From assembly GCA_037576215.1 (NCBI GenBank), contig JBANDB010000001.1:4464001-4528000 (forward strand): a stretch of 64,000 bases of DNA, written 5' to 3'. Source of the DNA: Armillaria gallica (lineage: Eukaryota > Basidiomycota > Agaricomycetes > Agaricales > Physalacriaceae). The notes beneath the pieces were generated by a model. It was not told the DNA's origin. It did not search any database and was given only the letters and a program-made list of their open reading frames with translations. This document shows positions 1-10,470 of the stretch, piece after piece. A program made the position numbers and the translations under genes. Each line of letters starts with the position of its first letter. The first letter of the stretch is position 1.

Positions 1-326
1 GGCCTCTCCTTTCCTTGCACCACCACCAGCTACCTTCGTGCTGTCCTCGCATCTATGTGGCTCACGAACAAGACTATGCTGAAAAAATTGACGTATATCC
101 CTAGGTGGACTGTAATCTCGCCTTTCTGTTTGGCTTTTCATTCACTGTTTTCAACGTTGGGGTACAACAGCACTTCCACTCTCCCAACAGTCACTGTGAG
201 AATTGGATTCGAGACCTCCTGAGTCCTAGGGAATATCAATCTAAGCTGGATTATTGTTCCAGCGGACTCCATAACAACTTGGAACAACGTGGTGACTGTA
301 TGTAAAATCTGCGTACTAAATGGAAT

Positions 327-1421
327 CTAATCCGATTCGCCGCCAATGCTATACTCATCCCAATTGTCGTCGTCGTCATCGTCATCGTCATATTCTCCCT
401 CCGCCTCTCCCAGGAGATAATCCACCGCGTTTGGGAGCACCTGGTCGGTTCGTCAGTGTCGAAAGGTTCGAGTGACTAAGAGGCGACATACCAGTCGTTT
501 CAATTCCAGACCGAAGTCAAAGGCGTGAGCTAACGCCATATCCTTCTCAAAGTCGTCATTTTTGTTAGCGGTGCCTCCGGCGGACGGAGTGGTGATCGAG
601 GATGGCGGTTCAAAGATGGAGAAGAAAGATTCGTCTCCCTCATCGTCGTCGGATCCTTGCCCATTTTTGGCTGCCTTCTGGACAAGGTTTTTTTTCGGCT
701 TCCAATTGACCTTGTCCGCGGCAATATGACTGTATAGAAGCTCCCCAGCAGCGTTGATCTCATCCTGAAGCGCCGTCAATGGACAGATTAAGTAGGTGAG
801 TGAGAGATTCGCCAACCTTATAATAGAAAGTCAACTTGAGCTTAGCGTTTTTGAAGAAAGCGTTCGGCGAGAAGTGGAATTCGATCGCGAAGGCGGGTGT
901 TGGTGCTTTGGCCTTTGACGGATAGCTGAGGACGATGTTGATCAGATGCTTGAGAGCGGGGACGTCGGTCTCGACAATGTACGACTCGATGTGGGAGTTG
1001 GAGAGGACATTGAGCCAGAAATTGTCGAGTGAAGCGGGCTTAGCTTCGCCTTTCAAGGTAGGCAGTACCTTGTAGTCAGAGTTAAGTCGTCGACTCTTCA
1101 TTTCACCTGCGGTGATCTGCTCTGCTGTTGGCGTAGCAGTGCCAGAGATGTATGCAAAGCGTCGTTCGTAGGCTTCCTTAAACTTGGCGGACCACTATAC
1201 ATATTGAGTGCTCTGATCGGACTACCACCAATGGCCTTACCTTTCTTTCTAGGTCGAAGACTGCTAGCTCGTACTCCTTCTGTAACGTTCTGATACCGTC
1301 TTCGACGCCACGGATACCCTGGACCAATCGCTTTTCATCAACAGAGAGCTTATCGTATCTAAGGACATCTCACATCAGCAGCACGCTTGAGATAGATCAA
1401 AACGTACTCGAATTCAGACAT
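327..1421 (-). CDS. NAP/SET-family histone chaperone, five exons
   Basis: Proteins of this family bind histones through an earmuff-like fold and an acidic tail, and act in nucleosome assembly. The model has five exons on the minus strand (1421-1408, 1358-1241, 1194-817, 764-492, 440-327). All junctions are GT-AG and keep one frame, giving about 298 residues. The start is MSEFEYDKLSVDE, with the first intron splitting a Glu codon after only 14 bases. The middle carries the NAP/SET core with FWLNVLSNSHIES, FHFSPNAFF and LKLTFYYK. A SET-like DESFFSIFEPP follows, and the protein ends in a run of Asp before NWDEYSIGGESD. Length and the SFF motif favour a SET/TAF-I-type member over classical NAP1, which is longer. 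A SET/Vps75-type role is inferred. The reading is confident because every exon matches the family order. Confidence 0.9.
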
Positions 1422-1836
1422 GGCGACGATTCAGGATCGCCTACCGACTGCCCGCAAGTCTTTTATATGACCTTTTACCTATATCGTTTCGCACCTCCTC
1501 AGTCAGCAGTTGTGTTAGCACGTTCAAGGCTCAATTCCCTTCATATCCAAGCCCGGTATCGGGTATCACCGGAATCGGCCCCTTCTCGATGTGCCTCCCG
1601 CAAAGAGGCATTCAGCGACGAAACTGACATATTGTTTGTAGGGGTGATGGCATGCACTCCCCACGCTTAGTCCGTGTAGCACTGTCCATTTCTGCTGCTG
1701 CTGGTATGGTGTCTGAGCAAGGAAGAAATGAAGTACAAGCGATGTGCTTGGGGCGCTGCTTGCCCATATAACTGTACGCGCCTCAACAACTTGAACTTCG
1801 AAGGAACAGCGAAGCTATTGTTCTACAGCCTCAGCT

Positions 1837-3252
1837 ATGGAGTTCATCTTTCTCGGTACAGGAACATCTGCTGGTCTACCATACATCGATTGCATCACGG
1901 CACCACCGGAAAGGGAGGCGTGCAAGACCTGCCTCTCCGCATTGACTCCGGAAGGGAAACGGAACATTAGGAGAAATACCTCGGCTGTTGTGCGAATGCA
2001 TACCAAGGAGGGTAGAAAGGCGTAAGTTTTAAGTTCTCCCTCATACCACAACTAACATTCATTCTGTAGAACCATCGTAATCGATGCTGGGAAAACTTTC
2101 CAGGCGTCTGCTCTTGAATGGTTTCCCAAATATGGGCTGAGGGTAATCGATGCCATTCTCATTACTCACTCCCACGCTGACGGTAATCGATTCCATTCAC
2201 GCTGTTGAGTATTGTTTGACTTCGTGAAAGCGTTGAATGGACTGGACGATCTTCGATGTCAGTAGGCTCGGTGCATCGCTTTAACCCGCAATCTGATCGA
2301 TCGTAGCATGGACCCTGTATGGACTGATTCAATCCCACATTGATATCTACCTGTCGCAAGAGACCTTCGATGCCGTCAAAACTTCATTTCCGTACTTGGT
2401 GTTGAAGGAATGCGCCAGCGGCGGAGGCGATGTGCGTCGTTCTGTGAAGAGACGAGTCTTGTCACTGTTAAGTGTCCCATCTACAGGTCCCGGAGTTCAA
2501 GTGGCATGTCATAAGCGATCAGATTCCCTTCGAGATTAACGATACGGGAATACATGTCACACCGTTCTCCGGTGAGGTCTATACTAGCGAAAGCTTGTTG
2601 TCTAACTGATGGATCGATAGTCCATCATGGCTTTTGTCCTTTGAACTCCCCGCGAGATCACCTTCATAGGTCACCGTCTTTTCCACTACTGGACGAAGCA
2701 CCCTCCCAGGTTCTCGAACAGCGCAAACCTCTCCTGAGTTTCGGATTTAAGATCTCTAATCAGCTCGTCTACATCTCAGATGCATCGCACATTCCAGAGG
2801 AATCTTGGAACGTGATAACTCCAAAGACCTCAGGTCACGTCCCTGTGTGTGTCCTGGACTGCCTGCAGTTGGAGCCACATACATCACATTTCCGCTTGGC
2901 ACAATCCGTCTCTGTGGCGCGAAGGATCTGTGCGACAAGGACGTACCTGACTGGCTTCTGTCACGCAGCCACCCACGAGGAGTACGTCTCTATGGGGGAG
3001 ATCGTTGGCGGGGCGCTGAAGGCCCAAGGGGAGATGGCTGCTCTGAACGCGAAGGGCTTCTCGGTTGAGAAGGGCGACGCAATCTGGATACGACCGGCTC
3101 ATGACGGTCTGAGGGTGACAGTAGACGACGGCGTGGTTTGGGATGAGACATACTTGAATCAATCCTTCCAAGGTAAGGTGAGCTGGAGGGGTTGGCATGC
3201 ATATTTGAAGAGTTTGTTGTCTTGGAAGCGCCTTGCTACTATGTTATTCTAG
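1837..3252 (+). CDS. PhnP-like metallo-beta-lactamase-fold phosphodiesterase/hydrolase
   Basis: A metal-dependent hydrolase of the metallo-beta-lactamase fold, closest in motif order to PhnP/cyclic phosphodiesterase-like proteins. The substrate cannot be told from sequence. Exons are 1837-2021, 2070-2182, 2231-2257, 2307-2431, 2487-2571 and 2621-3252, all GT-AG and in phase, giving about 388 residues. The N-terminus MEFIFLGTGTSAGLPYIDC is the typical first strand. The metal-binding motif THSHADALNGLDDLR is assembled across two introns. A second histidine pair VHHG and a late ISDASH motif follow, and a C-terminal region has LEPHTSHFRL, THEEY and IRPAHDGLRV, all usual in fungal homologues. The start was chosen because MEFIFLGTGTS is the family start. 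The last 20 or so residues after NQSFQ look atypical, and a GTAAGG there could start a further intron, so the exact stop is uncertain. Confidence 0.85.
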
Positions 3253-3609
3253 ATTATAGACATTGACACCAAACCACCTTGCACAATCTTATCGCTCAGG
3301 TAGCGCTCCCATGTATATTCGCACTTTTCCTTATTACAGTATCTCATCGTCACTGTGAGCGATTTTGGCACTTTTCGGGTAGACAGGAATAGTTGCTGTT
3401 CGCCGAAGCGGATCGCAAATGGACAGTGAGTTCTCAGATACCCAACAAGTCAACAAATATTCCGAATATAGACTTGAGCCAGAATCAAAATGTCATGGAA
3501 AGAAGTCGTCCCCCAAGAGGATGGTCCCTACTCTCAGAACGCTCGCGACCAACATCGTCGATTTGGAATTTCGGTGTTTTTGAATTATCAGCTAACCTGC
3601 AGCTTCACC

Positions 3610-4325
3610 TTTCGCTTGTTGGCTAGAATGAGATAGGCAGGAATGTACAGCATCCTTGTCGTATGTGATGTACTCCGGCAAACCGTCTTGAGCCTGTGAT
3701 TCGACCTGGAAAACAGGTCGGGAACGTCTATTCGACGACTCAGGCAACATCTCTCCGGCTATTTGTTCGATAGAAGTTTCATCCTGCCGAGTATACTCCT
3801 AGTGGCGAGGGCGACGTGGTATTTGGTCTTTTGCGTGTTGGAACGCTCTGTGTTCCGTGTCAATCCCTCGTCAGATGAGAGCGAATGAACATGCCTGTTG
3901 GACGATGGAGCCATGTCCAACCCTCCCCTAAAGCGTATATCAGGTCTTTGAATAATCCGTTCATTCAGGCGATGCTACAGACCCAAAGAACTCACGTCGC
4001 CCGTTCTTCACCATCCGGTGATTGTGATCCAGGCTCGGCTTGAATCCAGTCCGGATAGCTAAGTAGAGTTGACAAATTGGCATCCCGCATAGGTTGTACG
4101 GTTTTGCGTCCCCGACATGACAAGCACGTATCACTGAGCGGAAAGACTTGATCTCTTTCGGCTTGTCTTGCGCATTTTCGCTACGGTCTCGCTGCGAAGA
4201 TTACGTACCGATATTTCTCGAATGACGAACTCTGGCCAGGACTCCAGGTGATGAGATAGATCTTCACGATCGTAGGCAGTTTCTGTTTCTTATCGTGCCA
4301 CTGGCCACCGCAGAATTCGTTCATA
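3610..4325 (-). pseudogene. Decayed third PARP-like gene copy
   Basis: On the minus strand this segment still reads like the PARP-like genes downstream: KIYLITWSPGQSSSFEKYR, then KPKEIKSFRSVIRACHVGD, CGMPICQLYLAIRTGF and a degraded glycine loop GGLDMAPSSN. The end resembles the family C-terminus (DGLPEYITYDKDAV followed, in another frame, by YIPAYLILA). Frame changes occur after the EKYR block and near the end. The zinc-finger N-terminus seen in the neighbouring copies is not visible, and the second Cys of the CxxC pair has become Tyr. It sits directly downstream of the intact copy in the same orientation, so it is probably an older tandem duplicate. Confidence 0.75.
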
Positions 4326-4384
4326 AACCGACAAAGGTTCAATCAGCATGATTATTCGGCGGAAGGAAACAACACTTTTATTCA

Positions 4385-5387
4385 TCACTTGAGGATGAGG
4401 AGGTACGCGGGACGAACAGAGTTGTAGTTGTATACAATGAGCTCAGACGGTCCACCATCCGGAGGATGGGCCTCAAGCTGGAGCGTCAGATGTCAGTCAA
4501 CGAACAGGACATTCAAGAAATTCTGCTCACGGAATCGTATCCCGGGTTGGGCCTCAACCGGAATCTATCGTCGAAGACAACTTTCTGGGGCTTGCCCAAG
4601 ACCGCTCTCGTCGAAAGAACCGCCTTGTATTGAGATCCCGTATTGCCGTTGTCAGCGTACCGGAATGCCCTGGACGCGTCAGACGCAAACATCTACGACA
4701 TAAAGGATTACACACATCGAAGAGGCCGGAGCCATGTAGATACCACCCCCGAAACGAGTCCTGCGACTGGAATACTCATCAGCGAAGGAGATGCATTTAA
4801 TGACAAGACAAGATGAATTACAGATCGCCCTGCTGCACCAATGAGCGCTTGTATTCGAGAGTCGACTTGAAGCCGGTAGCGATAGCACGGCAGAGATGAC
4901 ACTGCTGTCTTTTGCATAGTTTCGTGGACTTGCCCGGGTCGCCAAGGCTGCACATGCGCGCCTCGGAACGGAAACGCTTGACCTCCCTGGGTTTCTTCCC
5001 GCCCTTGAGTTTCTTGGCGACGTTAGTACTGAAGTTCTGTCAGAATAGTGTAGAAGAAGAAGAAGAGCACATACCGATAGTTATCAAAAGACGAACGAAG
5101 CTTCTTCTTCCAGGTAATCAAATACATACGTGCGATGGCTGGGCGGCGAGTATTCGAATTCCAGGTGTTGCGGAAAGACTTGGCAACTGGCGCAGAGTTC
5201 AGATAGACAGTGCCATAGGAGGCGTGCGCATACCGTCCTTGTACATAACATGGTTTTTGGGAACCCTGAGGAGTTGGGGGGCCTTTTTCGCAGCAATGTT
5301 GGTGCAGCGCTTGGAGCAGAACTGGTATGCCTTGCGTTTTGGGCGTTTCCTGCAAACCAGACACGTCGAAACAGTCTTAGAGGACAT
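4385..5387 (-). CDS. PARP-like ADP-ribosyltransferase-fold protein with N-terminal zinc finger (unit A)
   Basis: Starts MSSKTVSTCLVCRKRPKRKA, a Cys-rich motif (CxxC, then FCSKRC) typical of a fungal family that joins such a finger to a PARP catalytic domain. Exons on the minus strand begin 5387-5234, 5186-5075, 5028-4822 and 4766 onward, and the last coding exon ends with VRPAYLLILK and TGA at 4387-4385. Later blocks are KRFRSEARMCSLGD, CKRQQCHLCRAIATGF, RFGGGIYMAPASS, QYKAVLSTRAVLGK and SELIVYNYNSV. The Tyr of the GIYM motif and the Glu of SELIVY are where PARPs place two active-site residues. The usual His-Gly-Thr motif is instead Phe-Arg-Ser-Glu, so the protein may not be a normal enzyme. 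The exon edge after GIYMAPASS is not certain. It is divergently oriented to the phosphodiesterase gene 595 bases away. Confidence 0.78.
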
Positions 5388-5981
5388 TTCTAAGTGATGA
5401 CAGGTGGTCAGAGCTGGAACGCGAAGAAAAATTAGAGCGTTTGACCTTAAAGCTTGAACGCACGGAGACGACAAGATACGGCGGAGAGTTCTTAATATCA
5501 TTGTTGTGATCTCCTGGTAGATAAGTTGACAGTGTAAATGTTGACAGGTGTGAAGGGAGACCGTCGTCACCCACCGGAGATTATAAACCAAGCCTCTCTC
5601 ACTCGCAGGTCCAAAACGCCTGGCATTCTTCATCGATCGTTATTACTGTGATACCTGAGATTTCGTCAAAGCACAAGCGGCAGTTGCCGATGCGGAGCTC
5701 GAATTCCTCGAGGATATGGCCGCAGTGAAGTGTCGTCCTGCAACGGCATGCTTAGGGCGTGGCAGTAACACGCTTCAGATGTCCATTAACTTTGTACTGA
5801 TCACATATTAAACTATGTGACTATTTGTGCTTAGCTAACAATGACATGCTCTCAAACGCGCCACTTTCATTTCACGACTACGAAGAGTAACTTGAACATT
5901 TACGTTTCCTAACATTCCCGAGTGTCTTTTGCGTACTCCCACCTAAGCATTCCAAGGTAACTCTCGACGCCTCTGCCACGC
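5388..5981. other. Divergent intergenic region of unit A
   Basis: Lies between the PARP-like gene (minus) and the phosphodiesterase gene (plus), so it probably holds both promoters. Only the last 60 or so bases before the phosphodiesterase start match the corresponding place in unit B. I see no RNA gene or clear coding remnant here. Confidence 0.5.
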
Positions 5982-6855
5982 ATGGGTATGATTTTGACTT
6001 GTGTCAAGGATTCCTTGGGACTGACCCACTTCCTCCAGGATACGCACTATGGCTGGTCCCATCGAGTACTGAATTCACTGCCCTCTCTGAACTGATGAAA
6101 TTCCGACCCCAGCCATCCACACTAGACTCACGGTCTCGCTCCTACCCCTCCTTCGACCCACACATCACCCTCGCTACCTTCGATGATCTCCCACCTTCGT
6201 TCAACCTTGACGCCATCTCCCTCGACAATCTCCCCCCGCCCGTGGGGCGCTTCTACTCCGTAAAACGCGGTAACAGCTATCTTGGCACCCTTTCTATCGT
6301 GATCTCCCCAGCCAACAATCTGACGCCCCTCCGCGACGCAGTCACCGCTCGCCTCGATAGGCTGAACATCCAATGGAAGAGCCGCAGCTTTCCCCACATG
6401 TCTCTCTTCTACGTCGACGAGCCCGAAGAGCGAGATCGTCTTTATAATGAGCTCAGAAACCGCGGGCGGATCCAAGGGGACAAAGGTCTGACGTTGACCG
6501 CCAATCCATCAATGCAAGTGAGGACGTTTACTGGATCGGAGATTTGGTTGGTTGACTGCACGCGTTCGGTGAAGCGGTGGCAAGTGATGAAGAGGAGATC
6601 TTTGGTCTCCCCCGCTCCCCCGCCACCACCGAAGGAGACGGTCCCTCAGAAGCGGACAAACAAAGGTACTCACGCAAGGAAACGCAAAAGATCTCACCCT
6701 GAACTTCCCACTGTGCCACCTGAGTCTTTCCGCCCCCGCAATACCTGCCCTAATGGTAAGTACAACTCACCGGTTTTGAGTACGATGTGTTCTTATACCC
6801 TTTTATAGCAGGAATTTATAGTGTCATATACAAGTTGCGACGGTGGCTGTGGTAA
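5982..6855 (+). CDS. 2H-family cyclic phosphodiesterase (unit A)
   Basis: The two H-x-S/T-L signatures HITLATF and HMSLFYV mark the 2H phosphoesterase superfamily. The best-known fungal members are Cpd1-type enzymes, which open ADP-ribose 1'',2''-cyclic phosphate made during tRNA splicing. A four-base first exon (ATGG, 5982-5985) joins across a 53-base intron to 6039, giving the start MGYALWLVPSSTE. The N-terminal strand YALWLVP matches the family. After the catalytic core come SEIWLVDCTRSVKRW and a basic, Pro-rich tail (APPPPPKE), probably disordered. A GTAAGT near 6755 can splice to an AG at about 6809, giving an ending with TAA at 6853-6855. Unspliced, the frame stops at 6808. Function as an Appr>p phosphodiesterase is inferred from the family. 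Confidence 0.85.
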
Positions 6856-7374
6856 CGTTCCCAACTTACAGCTAGGACTCAGGCTATATAGACTGGATGT
6901 TAGTGCACCCATTGATCCTTTTGTATTTCTTGTCCACCCTATCCGTCATTAGGTTGATATCGTCTGTCTACGAGAGACTAGCGCGGAGACCCACTGAGCT
7001 TGTGGTGTACAACCACGATGCAGTTCATCCAGCGTAGTTATCTTCTTATTTTCAGACAGTAGATACGCACGATATGTCTGGCTTGCTTTGCTCAATGTTC
7101 CCGTGTAACTGATGTGAATTTGCGAAACTTTTATGATTCGTACAGTGGATCAGTCCAAACGCAGCTCTTCGTACAGGACGGACAACATACTGATATGCGG
7201 GTTCTACATATCGTTCGTACATCTATGTCAATTCTCGTGAATTCCTTGTACACTGCAGTCCCCTGGGCAGCCTCGATGAATCTACGCGAGCATTCAAAAG
7301 TTTCCTTTCCGATCGTTAACAGCCTGAGATTGCTTTTAAATATAGGAGGAACTTACACAGCTCGAAATGGTACC
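6856..7374. other. Shared convergent 3' region between phosphodiesterase and PIG-P (unit A)
   Basis: The two genes converge here. Much of the right half (about 7115-7374) matches the same place in unit B, including runs around the ATGATTCGTACAGTGGATCAG motif. It is probably the 3' untranslated sequence of both genes. The open frame at 7114-7524 is only a shadow of conserved untranslated and PIG-P antisense sequence. Confidence 0.5.
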
Positions 7375-7952
7375 TCAGTCCACAGAGGGCTCATCATGGT
7401 ACAAGACGCGGTTCACAAGTCCAATTGGAATATCATACAGCTCCGGAACCGCATCAGGACGAGAAAATGGAGTATATCCTTGCTTCCCCTCGCATACAGG
7501 AAGGTAATGAGAACGCGAATCTAACACCATAATGAATCCTGACTAAACAGACACTGCAGCAACGACCTCACCAGTAAAAGTACATGTGTCCGAAAGAGAT
7601 GGGGCACCGTAGATAGCTAGCGCGAAGTACACAAAGTACGCCAGTAGAAAGATGACAACGGAATACGCAGGGAGAAGGACCGCCCATTCTCTAAATAAAA
7701 TCATCAGTTCTGTTTCTCGGTCCTTCCATTCAGTACTCGCCTACTGGGATACCACGTAACGCCAAGCCATTTGATGTATTCGTCGGGTAGAATTGCCCAC
7801 AGGAGATATACGACGAAAAGAAGAGACGTCGACGTCCATGCGACGAACCCATAAAATTCTGGTGCTCGACTGCGAAGCTCAGGAGGCGGAAGAGGAGGAA
7901 ACGGTGCTAAAGGTGAAGTCGGTGTCGTTAATATCGAGTCCCTTCTAGCCAT
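7375..7952 (-). CDS. PIG-P/Gpi19-like subunit of GPI-GlcNAc transferase (unit A)
   Basis: PIG-P is a small ER membrane subunit of the complex that moves GlcNAc onto phosphatidylinositol, the first step of GPI-anchor synthesis. Three exons (7952-7741, 7690-7572, 7520-7375) give about 158 residues. The product starts MARRDSILTTPTSP, has a Pro-rich linker, then EFYGFVAWTSTSLLFVVYLL (first membrane segment), LPDEYIKWLGVTWYPSREWA and LLPAYSVVIFLLAYFVYFAL (second segment). It ends with TDSRSHYLPV and PELYDIPIGLVNRVLY, the usual family ending. Intron 1 uses a GC donor (AG|GCGAGT), because only this joins PSREWA in frame. Intron 2 uses TG|GTGAGG. The ATG at 7952 was chosen over an upstream one at 8027 because unit B lacks the extension. 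Confidence 0.9.
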
Positions 7953-8202
7953 GCCTCTTACTGTATTTCTTCTCCTGAAGGTCACTGTCAAGCTGCAAGT
8001 CCCGGTTGAGCGGTCCGGAATGTGCAAAAACTGCTGACTAAGCTTAGCCCTTCTAGTAGGCAGTTTGTAGGCAGTTCATAGCAAGTACCATTGCATAATT
8101 TACATTGATTAATTCAACAGCGATGAAAGCCCTACATCTATAAATCAAGTACCATAGCATTAGCACGTATACCATGTACCCCTCTAAATCCCCTAACAGT
8201 AT

Positions 8203-9205
8203 TCATTGCTTCACTATGATGAGGTACGCCGGACGTACCGCGTTGTGGTCGAATACAACATCTTCGGTCGGCCCACCATTTTCGGGATGTGCCTCTACCT
8301 GTAACGACAACTGTTATTCAATACACCTCACCGAAGTTTATGCTCACGGAATGGTAACCCTTATCCAGCTTTTCCTTCTTATGGTCTTCTTTGCACAGCC
8401 ACTGCGGGTTTCCCAAGACTACTCTCGTTACGAGGACTGCTTGGTGTTCAGATCTCGAATCACCGTTACTCGCATACTGGAATGCCCTAGGGACATGCGC
8501 ATGAGGTTCGTGAGAAACTTGATTTCATCTGTGGTCACGTACTTCGAGGACGACGCAGCCATGTATATACCACGCCCAAATCGAACTCCGCGTCTTTCGA
8601 AGTAGTCAGCCTGTCGGGTAGGATATCTACTGATATGTAGGTACGGATCACTGTTGCATCGGCGACAGGCTGCGCTTGTAGTCGAGAGTCGTTTTGAAAC
8701 CCGTCTCGATGGCTCTACAAAGGTGGCACATCGGCATCCTACACAAGGCGGTCGACTCTCCCAGATCGCCCAGTCGACACATGCGCGCCTCACAGCGAAA
8801 CCGCTTGACTTCCTTGGGTTTATCCTTGTTTGTCATTGTGCGCGCGACGTTTTCCCTGCCGACATGTTAGTCAAATAGTACATCCAACGGTACAAAAAAT
8901 CACACCGATAGCTGTCAAAAGACTCTCGGAGGCTTGGTGACCACGTAATCAGGTAGATACGCTTTATCTGTGGAAGATGTCCAGTACTCCGGTCCCACTT
9001 GTTGACAAATAAGGTCTTAACTGACCAAGCATTCAGTCGAGTGAGGGCGAGGAAGAGCGAGAAAGAGTGTACCATCTCTGTACATAACATGGTCATCGAG
9101 AACTGGAAGGAGCTGTGGCGCTGTACGTGCAACTCTGTCCGTACAGAACTTGGAACAGAACTGGTAATTGTCCCGTTTGAAGGCAGACTAGACATTTGTT
9201 CATGT
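8203..9205 (-). pseudogene. PARP-like gene, unit B, with a damaged N-terminus
   Basis: Second copy of the zinc-finger/PARP-like gene, at the matching place in unit B. Recognisable parts are MNKCLVC, then in a shifted frame YQFCSKFC and HVMYRD, then RIYLITWSPSLRESFDSYR, KEVKRFRCEARMCRLGD, CHLCRAIETGF, RFGRGIYMAASSSK, EHQAVLVTRVVLGNPQ and a clean ending TEDVVFDHNAV ... VRPAYLIIVKQ with TGA at 8205-8203. Introns lie where they do in unit A. Between CLVC and YQFC the spacing differs from unit A by a number of bases that is not a multiple of three, so the first Cys pair is out of frame with the rest. That makes it a likely pseudogene unless a different start is used. As in unit A, the His position of the HGT motif is Arg. 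Confidence 0.7.
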
Positions 9206-10470
9206 TGGTCTCCGAAATTCCTGGGCTGACTTATGAGAATATGAGGGGCGAAGAGTAGATAGTCTGTGGTTGCGGGTATAAGTCGCAGATGTGGCGGTGA
9301 AGAAAGATAAGGTTAGGCGCCAGGACTGCGCACCGTCCATAACCGTCCGTATATTGTAGGTGTAGTCGACTTCGTTGACGGCTTCGGTCCAGACAATTAT
9401 GACCTTCACAGCTGTATATATGGCTGTACTAGCTGTGGCTTGGTAATTTCTATAGCCAGTGTGAACATGGCCCTCGATGCGCCATCAACGACGTACCACA
9501 CTTCCTGGATATATCATGACCACGAATTGACGGTTTTCTAGGTCGATGAAAAGGCGTAGGGGCCTAAATCATGGCGTCATACTACCCTATGGGCTTCGAC
9601 TTGACCTGTGAGTGGAGCGAACAAGTAGATACCTGAAATAACATGATAGTGAGTGCAGGGCACATACAGACCTCAAAAACATACATTCAAGCCTAGTAGC
9701 ACCGCCACACAAATACGCGTCGACGGCTGTAATATTGTATGGTATCACCTGAAGTCTGGAGACTGAGTGTTCACTGCTTCAGTGCGTAAACCGTACATGG
9801 AAGCCATATTACCGTAAAGTACGGTTCCGATGCACGGCCCTATTGTCAGTAGGCGCCAGCGGTATCTTCTCTTCACCGGTTCACACTGGAACCTGGAGCA
9901 AAGCAGAAACGACCAATGTCCAGCCGCCTTGCCAAAAATAAAAGACATTTCCGGGGGTGTGAGTTCTCCGAAAGAATGTCGAGGATCAAAGGCGCCGTCG
10001 TGTAGTCCGTTGGTATTTTCGAGCCAATTCTCAATGCATAGTAGTTGGTTACCAGAGAGCTGTAGTGATACGGAAGAAATCTTATCGAATCTCGACTGTT
10101 TGTCTGTCAAGAGATTAAGAATCTGGAAGAAAGGATAAGGGGAGAGGACAGTGGAACTTTCTCACGCCCCAGGCGGCTTGATCTGGCTTGATCTGATCTT
10201 TTCTCTCCTAGTCCTTGCACCATCACCGGCACATGGTACGCCATGTTAGGACTGTGGACTCGGCCGTTCCTTACTGGGACCTTGTGTCGGTACACACCAA
10301 CTTCAAGTTTCACTTCAAGCTCCAGGCCTGCCTTCAATGTACTGACCACATATTCACGTTGAGTGCGCGGCTGATATGCTCTTACTATTAGATACGTAAC
10401 ACCCTCTTGCGTCGCAATACTCGCTCCCACATAAGCCTTCCAACGTAACCGCCGACGCCTCTGCCAACAC
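9206..10470. other. Divergent region of unit B, no gene recognised
   Basis: About 670 bases longer than the matching stretch in unit A. Short open frames exist on both strands (for example 9745-10110 minus, 10107-10496 minus), but none shows a family motif and they are not conserved with unit A. Only the last 60 or so bases before the phosphodiesterase start match unit A. Confidence 0.4.

Larger units (their letters stand above)
5940..7955. repeat. Duplicated block, copy A (phosphodiesterase + PIG-P)
   Basis: Nucleotide-level match to the block at about 10425-12275, same order and orientation: the start of the phosphodiesterase gene, its intron, the sequence between the genes, and the whole PIG-P gene with its introns. 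Conservation is high in exons and also in the shared 3' flanks. The neighbouring PARP-like gene (4385-5387 here, 8203-9205 in the second unit) completes the repeating unit, so the full unit is about 3.6-4.1 kb. Confidence 0.9.

Noticed and set aside
8..305. Short plus-strand frame at the left edge (105-305)
   Set aside because: No motif, and the region is just 3' of the NAP/SET gene.
7114..7524. 136-codon plus-strand frame, also partly present in unit B
   Set aside because: Its conservation comes from the PIG-P gene on the opposite strand and shared 3' flanks. The frame is not kept in unit B.
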